Shown here: one piece after another, positions 36,280 through 49,239 of the stretch
How positions within the stretch are numbered: position 1 is the first letter of the stretch
Layout: each line of letters starts with the position of its first letter
NCBI RefSeq assembly: GCF_023101765.2
Contig: NC_064236.1
Location: 1,488,001 to 1,552,000 of the forward strand
DNA length: 64,000 bases
Reading direction: 5' to 3'
Source of the DNA: Spodoptera frugiperda
Taxonomy: Eukaryota > Arthropoda > Insecta > Lepidoptera > Noctuidae
Program-made: the position numbers and the translations under genes
Notes under the pieces: model-generated
Database searches by the model: none
What the model was told of the DNA's origin: nothing
What the model saw: only the letters and a program-made list of their open reading frames with translations

Positions 36280-38055
36280 ACATACAGACAGACACAAATC
36301 TAGTCTAGACTTTGTGTAAAGATATAGCTATTATACAAGGAATAAATGGAGTAATTTTATCAGGAACGTGGAAGAGCCGTCGGAAATCTAGTTAGAAAAA
36401 AAAACAATCAATTTAATCACCATTTCAATACTTATTCACATATTAATATGAAAACTGTACATTTTAAATGAAATATAAGTTACAATGTCTGTCGGCGAAG
36501 CAGAGCTTCTCTATTTGGTTTATTTCCGAGCGTTTAACATTAATTATGCGATTTATATTCAAGTTGTAGTTCAATCTGCCGCTTTATTATTTATTGAGAG
36601 TATAAAATTAAAAGTATGTTGCTACAGTTTGCTTTTAAAATTTCACATCAAATATGAACTGATGTTTTTGATGGTGATTAAGTTTAAGGTAATTATTTAT
36701 TTCTCTTGGCTTGTTCTCTTCGGGTTTTTGTGTTATGCTTGTGTCAATTATATTGCGTTTTATCGGGTTGTTCGGAAACTGAGATTAGATTTATATTTTT
36801 GGAATATTTAATAAATTGAACTATAAACATGTTTGGCCTTCTAAATTGTCACAAATGGACACTTCTGAAATCTCGGTAATTGAAATCTTCTACGGGAAAA
36901 GAACAAATGTATTAAAAATTAACATACAACAATGATGATGAAGGATCTTAGCGTTCTTAACTATATCCAGGAACATGTAATTTTGGAGATGCTAAATACG
37001 AAGTATGTAACGCTTTACTTTTTGACTCATATCCTTAGATTTTCAAAAGGAACGTCGGATTTCGGAGTTACAATGCCTAACTTTCCGACTCTTCCTGCTC
37101 CTTTCGTAGCGAAGCGCATAAGTTTAGTATATACTTTGTTTAATGTTTTGTAATAGTAAAACTTACCCGGTAATATTTTAATTATAAAATGTGCATTTGT
37201 TAGTTAAGTAGCTACTTCCTCAGTTTCATTTGTTGCTGGGCTCCTATTATTCATAGCCTGATGTTTTCTAGCCTATAACCTTCCTCAACAAACTTGCTAC
37301 CCAACACAAAAAACGAATTATTCAATTCGAACCGATAATCAAACTGACTCTCCATCTTTATATTATTACTATAGAAATATAATAATATGTAACTTTAATT
37401 AATTTATTCCGCATCCTGAACACACGATGGTCATTACTTTCGTGTCTGTCACCCAATAAATAGTCAGTCAACTAGCCGTGTCATTTGTGGTGTATTGTCT
37501 GGTATTATCAAGATTTCATCACTGTCTGGTAGTTCGAGTAATGCATCTGCCCCAATGTACTGGCGTCTAGCCTGTAGGCCCGTTGAACAGTCTCATATCA
37601 AGCCACACAAATCCAGTGTAGCCTGACCTACGATTGTTAGGAGAGACTATGCAAAGCAAGGTCACGATAAACCGGTTCTGTATAGCTCTACGTGTTCCTG
37701 TGTACCTAAGACAGGACTGCACTGTCTATTAACTTATTCATGCGTGCAAACAGACAGACAGGTCCACTCAAATCTGCATAACCTTCTCAAAAGGCGGTTT
37801 CGGATCGCATTGTTCTTGTATAATCTGTACCTATTATGATTTGTTTTCTAAATTGGGAATGGGGACCTAACGGGATAGCTTGTGAACTTGATCCACATCG
37901 TCTTTGTACACGTAGCTTCCACCAAAGATTTCATTGTATGAGAATAGTTTTAAAAGAAAGTTTTGTAAGTAGCAATTGTAGTCTTAGAAATTCAAAAGTT
38001 TTCTTCAAAAAATGACTAAATTCCCACTAAAAAAAAATAATAATAATTTAAACTG
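36280..38055. other. AT-rich stretch without a recognised gene
   Basis: A 108-codon plus-strand frame at 36485-36811 is hydrophobic (Phe, Ile, Leu, Tyr, Val from AT-rich codons) and matches no family that I know. A 73-codon frame at 36932 is similar. Codon content is what random AT-rich DNA gives, so neither is called as a gene. Confidence 0.45.
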
Positions 38056-38059
38056 GTTT

Positions 38060-38229
38060 TTCTCAAGCACAATCTATGATATAAACATGAATCGCCCTGT
38101 GTATCGTTGAGAGCAAATCTCGAAAAAAGCTGAACCGATTTTGTTAATTCCTTTTTCGCATATTGTAAGAAGAAGGTTCTTAAGTAAAAACAATTGCAAG
38201 GCGAAACAAACTTCGGGGGGTCTGCTAGT
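38060..38229 (-). repeat. Repeat tail inside a long minus-strand frame
   Basis: The plus strand has TCGAAAAAAGCTGAACCGAT, TTTTTCGCATATTGTAAGAA, GGTTCTTAAGTAAAAACAAT and CTTCGGGGGGTCTGCTAGTT. The end GGGGGTCTGCTAGT and the 'cgaaaacggctgaaccgat' word are standard in a lepidopteran retrotransposon tail. The longest open frame of the window (38016-38417, minus, 133 codons) lies across this repeat and is therefore not a gene. Confidence 0.6.
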
Positions 38230-38719
38230 TGAAAAAAATGAAATTTTAATGAAAAATGTAAAATCTTAATGAAAAGCTGAATGTGAAGTTTTTTACAAAC
38301 ACGGGCACGTGATTTCGAAAAAGAAACATTGTTATTAAGTATTATATTATTATGTTGAAAAAACGTGATTCGACACTTCCTGGGTTTGAGAAACTTTGAA
38401 GGGAATGTTTTACTCAATGTTTCTATAGGAAACCAAATTATTATATTTCATTTTTTTACGTATACTCTTTTTGTAAAAAAATATAATCACGTGGGAAAAC
38501 GTCTTAAGGACAACGCACTTCATGTATTCGGAGACAGTTAGTAAGTACTTAAACTATTCCTTAGTAACGAATTTGTTCTGAAAACTGTCAATAATCAAAT
38601 AACCATTAAATAATTCTGAGTGCGGTGGTTAATTGATTATTTATTTTTGTTTAAGACGGGTTTTATCCTAGTTGACAATGCCTCAAAATTTTTAGCAGTC
38701 AATTTTTTACACTACACAA

Positions 38720-38739
38720 TTTAGATTTAGATTTAGATT
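38720..38739 (+). repeat. (ATTTAG)3 short tandem repeat
   Basis: Three ATTTAG units, with a partial complement (CTAAATCT) at 38766-38773. Confidence 0.8.
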
Positions 38740-39659
38740 AAATAATCTTCAATCAATATTTCAAATCTAAATCTCTAAAACACAATTAAATTTAAAAGAT
38801 CTTTCAATAAAACTATCCAAAGAGCGAGTGGTTGCTTCGTTAAACCCAAACGGAACATCGTTGGACAAATATCAACATTGAACCTGAAAACTATGAGAGG
38901 CGTCCATATTTTGACTTGCTTTTGTTACAGTGACGGATTAAAGCCTTATATTGAACCCAATATCGACGAGAACAAGTTAATAAAGAACTAAATATTCCCT
39001 TCTTTTAGTTTGGTTCTAAACTGGGCCGTGATACAGTTCTGCATGCAGGAAGTATTAAATTGAAAGCCAATTTCTGCCTTGCACACGGTGACGCATAGGA
39101 GATTCTTAATTTGAAAAACTTTATTAAACTTTTCAACTGTTTTTGTTTAGTTCAAACACTTTTTTTTACTTCTTATTTCACTATTTTTATCTAGATAGGT
39201 ATGACAATCCCATCGTATATTTTACCATGAGTGTTACTTACAACCATTAGTAAATACTCCTGTTTCTCCCTATAGACTGCTGAGATCTTCTTGACAGCTA
39301 CGGGCTTCAGATCTCCTCCAGAAGAGAAGGATCTGAAATAAGACTCAACTAGAGAAAAGATTGTGTTATATTCTATATGCACCTTTACCTAACCCTTTGG
39401 GCATGAAAAGAGGGACAATATGTTATAAGTTGCAATACCACATCTATTTCTAAAGAGTCTACAATGCAGGCCACAAAAAATGGCCACTTCATAAACAGAT
39501 ATGTAATATCAACGAATTAAATCGGCCCGTCAATTGGTCAATGTATTTTATTTGTAAAATTGATCCCGTTGAACTTATCAATTACGTGCTTATTTTGCGA
39601 CATTGTTGTACCTACATTCAGTAGTGTAGTGTAGATTGTATTAAACGTATTTATTCTTA

Positions 39660-39790
39660 TAACATTATCTAAATTAATTAAAAATCACCCCGCGTCAGCG
39701 CACGCTGCTCATGATGAAGAGTCCCTCTGTGACACGAAACTAGTAGAGATTTTCTCCATTAATTTACGTGTGTAAACCGTGATTTTTAGA
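39660..39790 (+). repeat. Lepidopteran repeat, family G, copy 2
   Basis: CCCGCGTCAGCGCACGCTGC, TCATGATGAAGAGTCCCTCT, GTGACACGAAACTAGTAGAG and TTTCTCCATTAATTTACG. Clearly the same family as 35555 but less decayed. Confidence 0.65.
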
Positions 39791-39794
39791 TAAC

Positions 39795-41470
39795 TATCGT
39801 CTATCCTTTGTTGACTTTTGAATCAGAATATACCTTTAAATTGGTGGCATCTGAAAAGAAAGGTAAATATAATTGGTAAATTACGTATCACGACTACTAA
39901 ACAAGGTCTATTTTGTTTAAGTATATGTGATTGTCAGCAGATTGTGAAGTATACCTATATAAACAGCATTTACAGTAATGACTATTGTTAATGTGACTGT
40001 GAAAAGTTGTCAGTCCGCCATGTACACGCCCCCTTGCAACTTATTACGTTAACAGTACATTACCTCAATTATTTCTCCTTTCAACAGTATCACAAACATT
40101 TTTGTGTGCGTATATTTTTTGCCCGTACTTCATTAAAACGTTTTCGTTTGCACGCCTCGACTATAAAAATATTTTCTCTATTATCTTCATTCTAATCAGT
40201 ATATTCAATGCACCGATACAGTTGCAAACTTTTTTTTCGTCACAATATAATTGCAACAATGCACACAATATTTTTTTGCACTCCATTATAAGTGACTTGG
40301 TTAGTAAAAATGTGTTAACCAATTGCCCGGTGAAGCTACCAAACTCGCCGATTCTTATGGAAATGTTTTTAAATCGTGTGCCGCGGACTTTATGGGAACC
40401 GTACATCCGCTAATTGAACAACAAGGCGAACGAACTGACACATGTATATCCCGTGAAAATTAAAAAATATATAATTACTATCAATACACTTATTACTTTC
40501 TGTTATTATAGGATTAACAGAGTTATCTTTGTAATTATAAAATTACAGTGTCGGCCATGATAAAAGTTCTCCCATAATATTACAACGTAATGAGAGTTTC
40601 ATATCATAGGTATGTCAGTTAGCAAGTACACTTTGCAACACAATAAGCCGTGCGCAAGATCCGTGAACCATCATATTAAAAAGTATGTTTTTTATCAATG
40701 TGAGCGTGCAAGGAGCGGCTCAGTGCTACCTCTCCGGAGTGCTAGCGTGAGCCACGTCTTTTTTTAAATTTAATTAATCTAATATCATCTAATTATGTTA
40801 ATAGATTGAAGTAAAATGCATCTAGACGTCTGTATTAAACGCGATTCTGTAATAATCGTAGATCAATCCTCTCTCTTATCAAGCTCATTTGAAAATTAGT
40901 TTTTTGCAAAGAAAACCAATGAATCCAACTAATGTAATTCTAACGCTGAATATAGAATTAGTTATTCTTTTCCTTTTAACTCACATTTTGTGTTCAATGG
41001 AAATATTTAGTTGTGTGCAGTTTTTTCTGCACCGGAGTGTAAGATCGTGTGCACTCGCTTGCAAAGAAACTGGATACATTAAATTATTGCACTTCAATGT
41101 AAGCAATCAAATAAATTGCAACACTGTGTATTTGAAATTTATTTTCTTAGAATACATAATATTTAACGGATATTTCTGTTTCTACGTATTTATTTTTGTA
41201 TTATTACAAACTTGGTAGCATATGAAATAATTTTGGTACTATTTAATTACAAGGAAAAAAATGTAATATTTAGTTGTTTATTATTCAATAAAATATGCAA
41301 TACTGTATACAATAAAGTTGGAAAGTATTAAAACGAAATAATATTAGCTTCCTGTTAATATATAACAGGTAATTCCGCAATTAACCACCACTATATATAA
41401 TTATGTATACTTGAAATCGTTATTTAAATCTCAGCAACATTCGCGGAGTTTTTCTTATAGAATAGAAACT
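39795..41470. other. AT-rich stretch without a recognised gene
   Basis: Overlapping frames on both strands at 40007-40413 and 40889-41218 (up to 109 codons) are AT-driven, with no domain or motif that I recognise. A GC-richer patch, AAGGAGCGGCTCAGTGCTAC, at 40711 may be an old repeat. Confidence 0.45.
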
Positions 41471-41472
41471 TG

Positions 41473-42087
41473 TGTACAGTCGCTGGCAATAGCGTTAGCC
41501 ACAAGAATATGTTTATTTAAAGTTGCTAATTTTATAAACGCGAAAATGTCAATTTTTGGTATTTCTTTGACGTAAGTACAAAGAGTTATTGTAGTATCAT
41601 TTTTTGTGTCTTAAGGCCTTTAGACACATGAGGCTGAGGAACCCTTCCCACATCTATAAACACACAGAAAATGATGGTGGTTTTTAGTCAATTAGAATCT
41701 GGCACTCCCTCTCTTCTCTAAGAAGACGTACCATTAGACGAATTTCCACCTAAAAAAAAGAAGATAAAATCGCGCACCTATAGTTTAAAATCTATTTGCA
41801 AAAGAAAAACACAAAACAGTTATTTTATTAATTGAATACACATTGTTTACACTATTACCTATATATTCACACACAAACTGACATTCACGTTTTGTTATTT
41901 GTCCTAGATATCTTCTTTTTGTTTTACCCCCCTTCTCTTTTCAACTAGTTTTCAAATATACGGAATAAAATTCCTCTGTCTGTCTGTAGACGCATTCTTT
42001 TACCGAGTGTGCTTCAAAGACTATTTTTCTATTCATATTTTCTTTCAAGTATTATTGCTTTTCAACGCTATTGGCAGCGTGTGTACA
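41473..42087. mobile_element. Inverted-repeat element of about 0.6 kb with a nested repeat
   Basis: The left end is TGTACAGTCGCTGGCAATAG plus CGTT. The right end (reverse complement) is TGTACACACGCTGCCAATAG plus CGTT: 21 of 24 bases match. TGTGTA stands at 41471-41476 and again at 42080-42085, so the target duplication could be TGTA or longer, but it overlaps the repeat ends and cannot be fixed. The interior has no transposase and holds a reversed noctuid-type repeat (41676-41760). The left end is related to those at 6091, 11914 and 26492. Confidence 0.65.
41676..41760 (-). repeat. Noctuid-type interspersed repeat, reversed, nested
   Basis: The minus strand reads TTAGGTGGAAATTCGTCTAA, TGGTACGTCTTCTTAGAGAA, GAGAGGGAGTGCCAGATTCT and AATTGACTAAAAACCACC, which corresponds to the first half of copy 3. 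It sits wholly within the element at 41473-42087 and must have inserted later or been captured. Confidence 0.65.
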
Positions 42088-42902
42088 ACCCAATAATATA
42101 TGTATTCGTGCATACATACAACAATGGATAATTAATATAGTTACACAAAGTTACGCATCACCGGAGATCTGGCAAGAAACTCGCAGTATTTACCGTAAAT
42201 AAATAATATATTGTAGGGTTGCCACACTTCTTTATTTGTCCAACTAAATAATTACGATGTTGCTAGTTAACTGCAAATATGTAATTATAACCTATGATTT
42301 ATGTTAGTGTTAATGAACAAAGTTAATAAATTAAAGATATTAATTTAATAATTATTTGACAACATTACTTACACAAGAAATGTTATTAATTACAACTTTT
42401 TTAACTAAAATAACGTGTACAATGTACATGTTTAATTATTTTGTTCAGCTTATTTATCACTACTACTAATGACCATATGGATAATCGTTCTGATCTAAAG
42501 GCATGCACACATTACACTTAAAACGCGCACAAAATACAACCATACTATCATCAGAATTAAAATTAACAACGAAACTTCATTTCGAAGGCCAAATTATAAT
42601 ATAAAGACACTTTAGTACTAAAAGGGAATAAAAATACCGGTCGAAACCGGTTGTATTAATAAACTATATAAAAATGTTTGTACAAAAACTAAAGAAACTG
42701 GGCAACAGAGTAACTTGACATTATAAATTGGCTTCATTGTGCGCACGCGATGAATAAGTATTTACTACAGAATTATAGTTATTATATAACATTAAGCCAA
42801 CTGACCAATGGAATTCCATTAAAAGAATTGCAGAATTACCCTACACTCGCACTCACAAGTGTTTAGGCCTACTGGCCACGTTTCGACATATGACGATTGA
42901 AT

Positions 42903-43033
42903 GCATTCGTCAAAAACAATTGGCGGATTTAGCGTTTCGTCGACAATTTTCATTGTTTCTAAGCAAGATGCAAGCATTCGTCATTTGACGGCCGCCTAGT
43001 GTTTGTGAAGATGCATGCATTCGTCAAATGACG
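42903..43033 (+). repeat. Three spaced copies of GCATTCGTCA
   Basis: GCATTCGTCA occurs at 42903, 42974 and 43017. At the second and third sites it extends into palindromes, CGTCATTTGACG (42979-42990) and CGTCAAATGACG (43022-43033). The surrounding sequence does not otherwise align, so this is not a simple duplication. Confidence 0.8.
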
Positions 43034-43382
43034 CCACGTGGACAGTTACACTTAGAATAAACTGACATTACCTTACAAAGTACCCGAAATAGTGCATATC
43101 TTGCTATTTAAAATTGACACCAAACACGTTTACATCTAAGTAACTTTTACTTTGTTGCAAATAATCACGTTCCTAAAAAGGCTACTTCAGCAATACATTA
43201 CTCTTCAATAATTTTCACTCATCACTGTCATACAACTGTGTGATAAAGTCCTTACCTTAAACAAAAAAGAGAAGTTCTCTGCCACACCTGCTGCTATTTA
43301 CAATCATAATGAAGTTGCAATCACCTATAACGAAGTTATTACAATATGTAACTTCCATGTTACATACTTGCTTAGTAACTTA

Positions 43383-43665
43383 ATGCCTGCGGCTTCGCCC
43401 GTGTGGAAATTACAAGATTGCTCTCATGTAGGTTTTGATGTTACCGGTATCAGTATCACATCAACTACCCTTGATAGTCCACTGCTGGACTATGGATCTC
43501 CTTAATTTAATAAGTTCCTTAATAGGGTTTTCCATAATGGTCGCAGTTTTTAAATGGTCTCTGTTATGAAGAATGAAAGAGTGATCCAAATCGGTCCAGT
43601 AGTTTCGGAGGCTATTCAACGCAAACATACAAACGAACTATACGCCTGTATAATATTAATATAGG
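43383..43665 (+). repeat. RTE-like tail split by another repeat
   Basis: The left part is GCCTGCGGCTTCGCCCGTGT (43387). The right part, from about 43560, has GAGTGATCCAAATCGGTCCA, GTAGTTTCGGAGGCTATTCA, ACGCAAACATACAAACGAAC and a TATAATATTAATATAGG end. Between them (about 43455-43558) lies the unrelated GATAGTCCACTGCTGGACTA ... CCATAATGGTCGCAG repeat, also seen in degraded form at 23650. Both are non-coding. Confidence 0.6.
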
Positions 43666-44469
43666 AAACAGGTGACATTGTAGACATGGCAGTTTGTAAC
43701 TAATGGCTATGTAAATAAAGTACATAATTTCACGCTTAATATAGACAGCATCCGTCGTATTCCATCTTTTTTTGTCTCCTGCAACAGCTTGCATGAGACT
43801 AAAAGTGTAATACTTTGGCAAGTTTTCTTATAAAATCATATTAAACCTTCATTATAATGTACAACACTTACAACCAATTCATTTGTAAAGCAAAAATTTC
43901 AAAACTTTTTGTCCCGTGACTGCAATCAGACGGCGATACACAACGCAATCGTTGGTTCACGTTGGTTTTCTGTGAGAGCGTGCTAACACTCTGGTCGAGC
44001 CGGCCTATTCGTACCGAAGCATGGCTCTCCCACACTTAAAATCATTCACATTCTTTATTTCTCCACATTTTCCTTCAATACATTCCTCATTGCAATTTAA
44101 TTGAAGAGTTCCTATAAATTCGCCTTTTGTATCCACTATTACTGAAGATGCACCAACATTTTAACCGAGCGTGCTTGTATAAAGAAGCTAATACATTATC
44201 CATGGATACAGCTCTCCACTCAAGATCTTAAGGCCCGTATAGACGAACGTTTAAAGGCAAAATGCCGGCTTATTCCGATCAACTTGAAACTTGCATCCTT
44301 CAGTTCTTACAAAGAATTGTTGGTGTTATAATTTTTGTGCGATGTATTGAATTTTATATTGAACAGCTTACTATGACTCGTTGAATATGAGCCACTGGTG
44401 GAGGTTGAAAGTAGTCGAGATTGCTCGTTCCAAAACCAATGCTGGGTAATTGCTATGCCCAGCTTATAT

Positions 44470-44510
44470 TAAGGTGGTAACACTTTCAGCTTGGGCATGT
44501 TGCCACCTTA
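44470..44510. repeat. Short hairpin
   Basis: TAAGGTGGTAACA (44470-44482) pairs with TGTTGCCACCTTA (44498-44510) with one G-T/G-C difference around a 15-base loop. Next to it, TGGGTAATTGCTATGCCCA forms a smaller inverted pair. This could be a MITE centre or an orphan hairpin; it is too short for a typical miRNA precursor. Confidence 0.7.
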
Positions 44511-45089
44511 TTTTTGTTATTTTATAGATTTTCTTTTATATAATATTAAGTACCGTAGTATTTCTTTCTTGTTTTTACAAAAATATTTTTGTTGTGTTCT
44601 TCTGTGTACTGCATTTTTTATGTTTGGTGCATCGCGCCCGGTGTTGAATAAATATGTTTTTTTCTTTCCTTTCTTTCTCTCTAAAATGTTGAACATAATT
44701 AATAGAATTGTAGACACAATGTTGTCTCAAGATACCACATTGTAATGTAATGTTAAACAGGTGTATGATTATATATAAAAACATTTCTATTACAATACTA
44801 CATTTTATTATAGATTTATGATACGTTTGTTATGGCTGCGTCTGAGACGGCCTTACTTTCCGACTGTCACCGTTCTGACTCGCATAATGGTTCATTTGTC
44901 AACGAAGATGAAGGATTTATGAGACAATCCTTATTATTTAGAATTGCTGAACAGTTTTTGTTATAATTATAGGTTTATGGGAATGATTTACTGATTATTT
45001 CAACGCTATATTTTTATTGTATATCATTAAAAAGGTATGTGAAGTGTTTTAAAAAGATTTGTTTGTTAAATATTTTATAGTATTAACGT

Positions 45090-45253
45090 CATTACTACAT
45101 AGTATAAAACAAAGTCGCTTTCTCTGTCCCTTTGTATGCTTCAATCTTTAAAACAACGCAACGGATTTTGATGCGGTTTTTTAATAGATAGAGTGATTCA
45201 AGAAGAAGGTTTATATGTATAATACATGCATAATATATTACCATTGCACCCAT
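45090..45253 (+). repeat. RTE-like 3' tail, family E, copy 2
   Basis: Near-identical to 28232-28413 over most of its length, with small indels and substitutions. It ends at CCATTGCACCCATTTTTGCC without the GCGAAGC word, so its 3' boundary is eroded. Confidence 0.75.
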
Positions 45254-46904
45254 TTTTGCCGTCTAAATAGTTAAGTATTCCCTATCAAAACCACATATCG
45301 CGTAAGTAACATATGTAGGTACTGGAAATCATTAATTTCTTTATACTTTTTGCCGTAGACAATGTTGTGTGCAGCCAACATAGAAGCAATTAGACATTGT
45401 CGATTCGATACCATCTTTATTACAGTAACAGTAAGGGCTGTTTTTGCATATCGATGCTTATTGTGTACCATCGACACTCCATAAAATGCTCGCTGGACTA
45501 TATTACGTGGTGAAGGTCGATTTCATTATGGTCCCTGTATTAGAGCGTTATTGCCTTATATTAATAAATACGAGTACAATGACTTGGCCTGTCAGTACCC
45601 TATACAATGACACATTCTGATGGGATTTTTACGAATCTAACCATTATTGTTAACGACATTAGAGCTATTGTGGCGTGTTTTATATGGCTGAACAAATGTA
45701 CATATTTGATGTTAGAATTGCATTTTTAATCAATGATTTATTAGGTTTTCTTGATGGCTGAAAATTTATATAAGCATTAGGAAACCGAGCGTTTACTAAC
45801 ATTTTGTTCAGAGGCAAAAAACAAGGATCATTATCATTATCTAAATCAGATTCAAGTAAAATCGAACGTCGAACTTTGTTTCGCGAAGTTGTCCTACTGT
45901 TTACCAGTTATGAGTCATACAATACGTCTGTGTGCGTGGGCCTTGCATTGTGTGCGTGCCATTAGATGCTTCATATTCTGAGGTCATTGACTCGGCAGTA
46001 CATTGTAATTGTAATTTATAATATATTTAAATGTTCCTTCATTTGATAGATGGATGCGGCGATGGGAGTCTGCAATGGACTCTCCATTACACCGTACACG
46101 ACCGTTCAAGCCAATATATTATTAATTAATGCATCGTAACTTGAACTTTATTGAATCTATTACAAGTTCTTTATTTGTTTGCGAGTTTTATGTGAGTTAC
46201 GCCTTTTTGCCGCTGTTCGCTGGTTTTGTGGTCAGAAGGAAAGTTGGCGCGAACTTCAGACTAAGTTATGTTATTGAACAAATGGCTCGGTAAATAAAAG
46301 TTTTTAATCGCTTTTTTATGCAACAACGTTAACTTACTTTGGCCTACAATTTGATTTTTTTGCCCTTGACGGACATTAATTGAAATTATTATGAGATCCT
46401 TATGCGTTGTCCGATTACCCGTAAAATAAATTATTTCTTTGATAATATCTGATTAGGCGTACTGTTTCTTTTAGATATTTTATCAGTAGAGGGTATGCTC
46501 GAGTCTGCTCGTTTACCTATTCTGTAAGAAAATAATACTGAATAAAATGCTAGGTACAGTCCAGTACAAAACTTTAGTATATCTATATTAGTTTTCAAAG
46601 AGTTTTCTAAAATAACTATCTCGCTTTTATATTCTTGTCTAGAACGAGATAGAAACATAATACCTACGACGTATTGGATTCATACCAAGAAAAACAATTC
46701 AATCTAATTGCGAACTTATACATAATAATAATAAAACTGCTTTTCTTTTGTTACGTCACGATTCAATGAAATTGTTTGTTTCAAGGTAGCTAAGATTGTT
46801 GTTTTGATGAACTATTTAATAGTCTACGTTTATTTATGCGATGCTAGGCAAGAGATATTGGGTTTTAATAGATTTTACATTTTTCTTTTGGATTCTAATA
46901 ATTT

Positions 46905-47035
46905 TATAATAAGGGACAAACGAGCAGACGGATCACTTGATGGTAAGCGATCAGCGCCGCCCCTGGACATCCGCAACACCAGAAAAGTCGCAACTGTCGA
47001 CCTTTTAAAAAGGAGCACGCTCTTTTCTTGAAGTT
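46905..47035 (-). repeat. LINE 3' UTR-type repeat, reversed
   Basis: The plus strand has ACAAACGAGCAGACGGATCA, CTTGATGGTAAGCGATCAGC, GCCGCCCCTGGACATCCGCA and ACACCAGAAAAGTCGCAACT, then AGGAGCACGCTCTTTTCTTG. This is the complement of the fragment at 13100 plus its upstream neighbour. A 75-codon frame across it is not a gene. Confidence 0.75.
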
Positions 47036-47039
47036 CTTA

Positions 47040-48405
47040 TCGGTTAAGATGTTTACTGGGGTTAGGTAAGTGTTAAGGATAGGTCAGTAGTAGGTACTAG
47101 GACTCACAGGCTTATTTTATCTGTTAACAAGTCTTAGAACCTTTCTTTTTTTATTGAAGATATGTATATTTATGTCGATGCTTTGAAAACAAATAAAACG
47201 GTAAACTCAGTAAGGAAGCCCCCACAATGAATAACATTTTTGAAGATTCTTTTTTAATTTGGTTCTTTAAAGAAAATTGTTTTAAAACCTATCTTTCATC
47301 TGTTTTTCATAACACATATCTAGTTATTGTCTGTGAGTAAGTTTCCATATAAAAACAACTACATAATAAACTGTTGCAATCACTGTACTTACCTACATAT
47401 AATTTGCGAATCAACCTTACATCTGCTGGTAATGCTAATGTCGTAAACCTATTTACATAAATATTTACAATAATACATATGTAATAATATTATTATTTAT
47501 CATTGTTGCTGAAACACAATAGATCGTATCATTTGAATAATTTTATCAGATACAAGTATACGTAGCGCGCCGTTCACTCCGCGTACAGTGGGATACAGCG
47601 GTGCTTTGTAACTTGCGAATATTATACATCTGTTTTTACAATAAAGTTTCTATTTTAAACTTATCTATCTTATATTACTTGTAGTGCAATAGGGGGAAAT
47701 AGATGCGAACAGACGAAATATCAATATCAATATATGTACTTCATGTAACTAGGGAATTGTAGACATAATGATTGTTATCTAATATGAAACACAAATTGTG
47801 CAAATAAAGTGTAAAAAAATAATTTAAATAAAATATACAAAAAGAACTCTGAAAAACATCTAATCTCTCAATCATCTGTTAATTATTTTTACGACAATAT
47901 AATAACGTGAAATGAAAATTGGCATTCATATCTGTCATAACATACCTACCTACAATAATTTAATAAAAGAAATAGGTTATAACAGTAAATCAAAGGTTGC
48001 GACATATTACTATCTGACGACAAGAACACAATATTTTCATACGCGATCACACGTGTCCACGGAAATAAACATCCAATTAAAATTGTGCGAAAAAAGGCGG
48101 CCATTAAGTCATCGAGATAATAAATGGGTGTTCCTTAGCCGATCTTGACCTCTTTGTGAGTTATTTCTGTTGCAGTATAACAATCAGAATTCATCTCAAT
48201 AAAAATATGTTTTGGTAGGTAATTTCACAATCGTAAAATCTCATGTTTTCTTTTTCACATTGAAATTAGACACATTGTATGCAAAGGTGTTGTTGTTGGC
48301 TTTGTCAGGCAGACAAATATTATTTTAATTCCAATAGTAAGACTCCATAGCCTATGGAAGTCTATTGAACTTTTGAAAGCATAATATAGATATAATTTTT
48401 CACAC
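47040..48405. other. AT-rich stretch without a recognised feature
   Basis: Short frames only. One GC-richer word, ACGTAGCGCGCCGTTCACTC, is at 47560. Confidence 0.45.
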
Positions 48406-48407
48406 AT

Positions 48408-48531
48408 ATAAGTTGCCATTGCTCACCAAAGGCCTTTTCTCGCACGGAGAAGACTTGAGCACACCACGCTTGCTCAATGCTGGTTGGCGATTTCAAACTT
48501 ATAATAATTCGAAATTATAAGCCCATATGAT
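48408..48531 (-). repeat. tRNA-derived SINE, family B, 3' part, reversed
   Basis: AGTTGCCATTGCTCACCAAA, GGCCTTTTCTCGCACGGAGA, ACACCACGCTTGCTCAATGC and TGGTTGGCGATTTCAAACTT are the complement of the 3' half of the SINE at 1398. The tRNA-like head is missing. Confidence 0.75.
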
Positions 48532-49239
48532 TTTTGACTACAATTAATATGGTATATATTTTAGGTTCTATATTATTTTTACAATGAGAGCTGGGAATGA
48601 AAAGGGATAAAAGAAAACTCATTTTAAACAAAAATAAGTCTGATAATGTTGTTAAAATTGAATGGAAACAACGAGTCGACGTAATATAAGATAAGGATCT
48701 GCTATATCAATTTCAAAACTGTTTTCATTACAGCTTTTTCCCCGAACAAGCACTTTTCGCGTCGACTGTACACAGACGGCAGTTACCACTTAAACTTTAT
48801 GGTATCGTAATTTTGCCAAAATGTATTCTAATTCTATTGTATTACGGCTGTTTTTGTGCTACACTGATCACTTTCACTCCTGGACTGTCTTGTAGATAAT
48901 GTTCAACGGCCCACAACCACTTTTGAGACTATTTACGCGCATTAGATTGATTGTGGATTGTGTTTTAGCCGTTTTGCATTGTATTAAGATAAATAATATG
49001 GACAGTTAGAGGTACAACTACATTTGTTAAATGGATTGGATGTTTAAAGTTATTTCCGCGACTTAGCAATAGTTCCCGACCACGCTTCATTGCCTACTGG
49101 CTAGCGAGAACAGCGTGTAGGTACAGTCGACGACATAAGTTTGAGCTAAGTTCGAAAAAGTAATTCGATCACCTATTTAGAGTTGTAGAGAGCGGTAATA
49201 AACCCTGAATGATACATCGGTTGTGTCTTCTGAACACAC

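Noticed and set aside
36485..36811. 108-codon hydrophobic plus-strand frame that could be a membrane protein
   Set aside because: Hydrophobicity comes from T-rich codons. No signal for splicing, start context or family similarity, and random AT-rich DNA gives similar frames.
38016..38417. Longest open frame (minus, 133 codons)
   Set aside because: It overlaps a retrotransposon tail (38060-38229) and its residues (Phe, Leu, Lys, Ser) reflect AT-rich codons; no domain.
40889..41218. 109-codon plus-strand frame
   Set aside because: AT-driven composition, no motif recognised, no supporting context.
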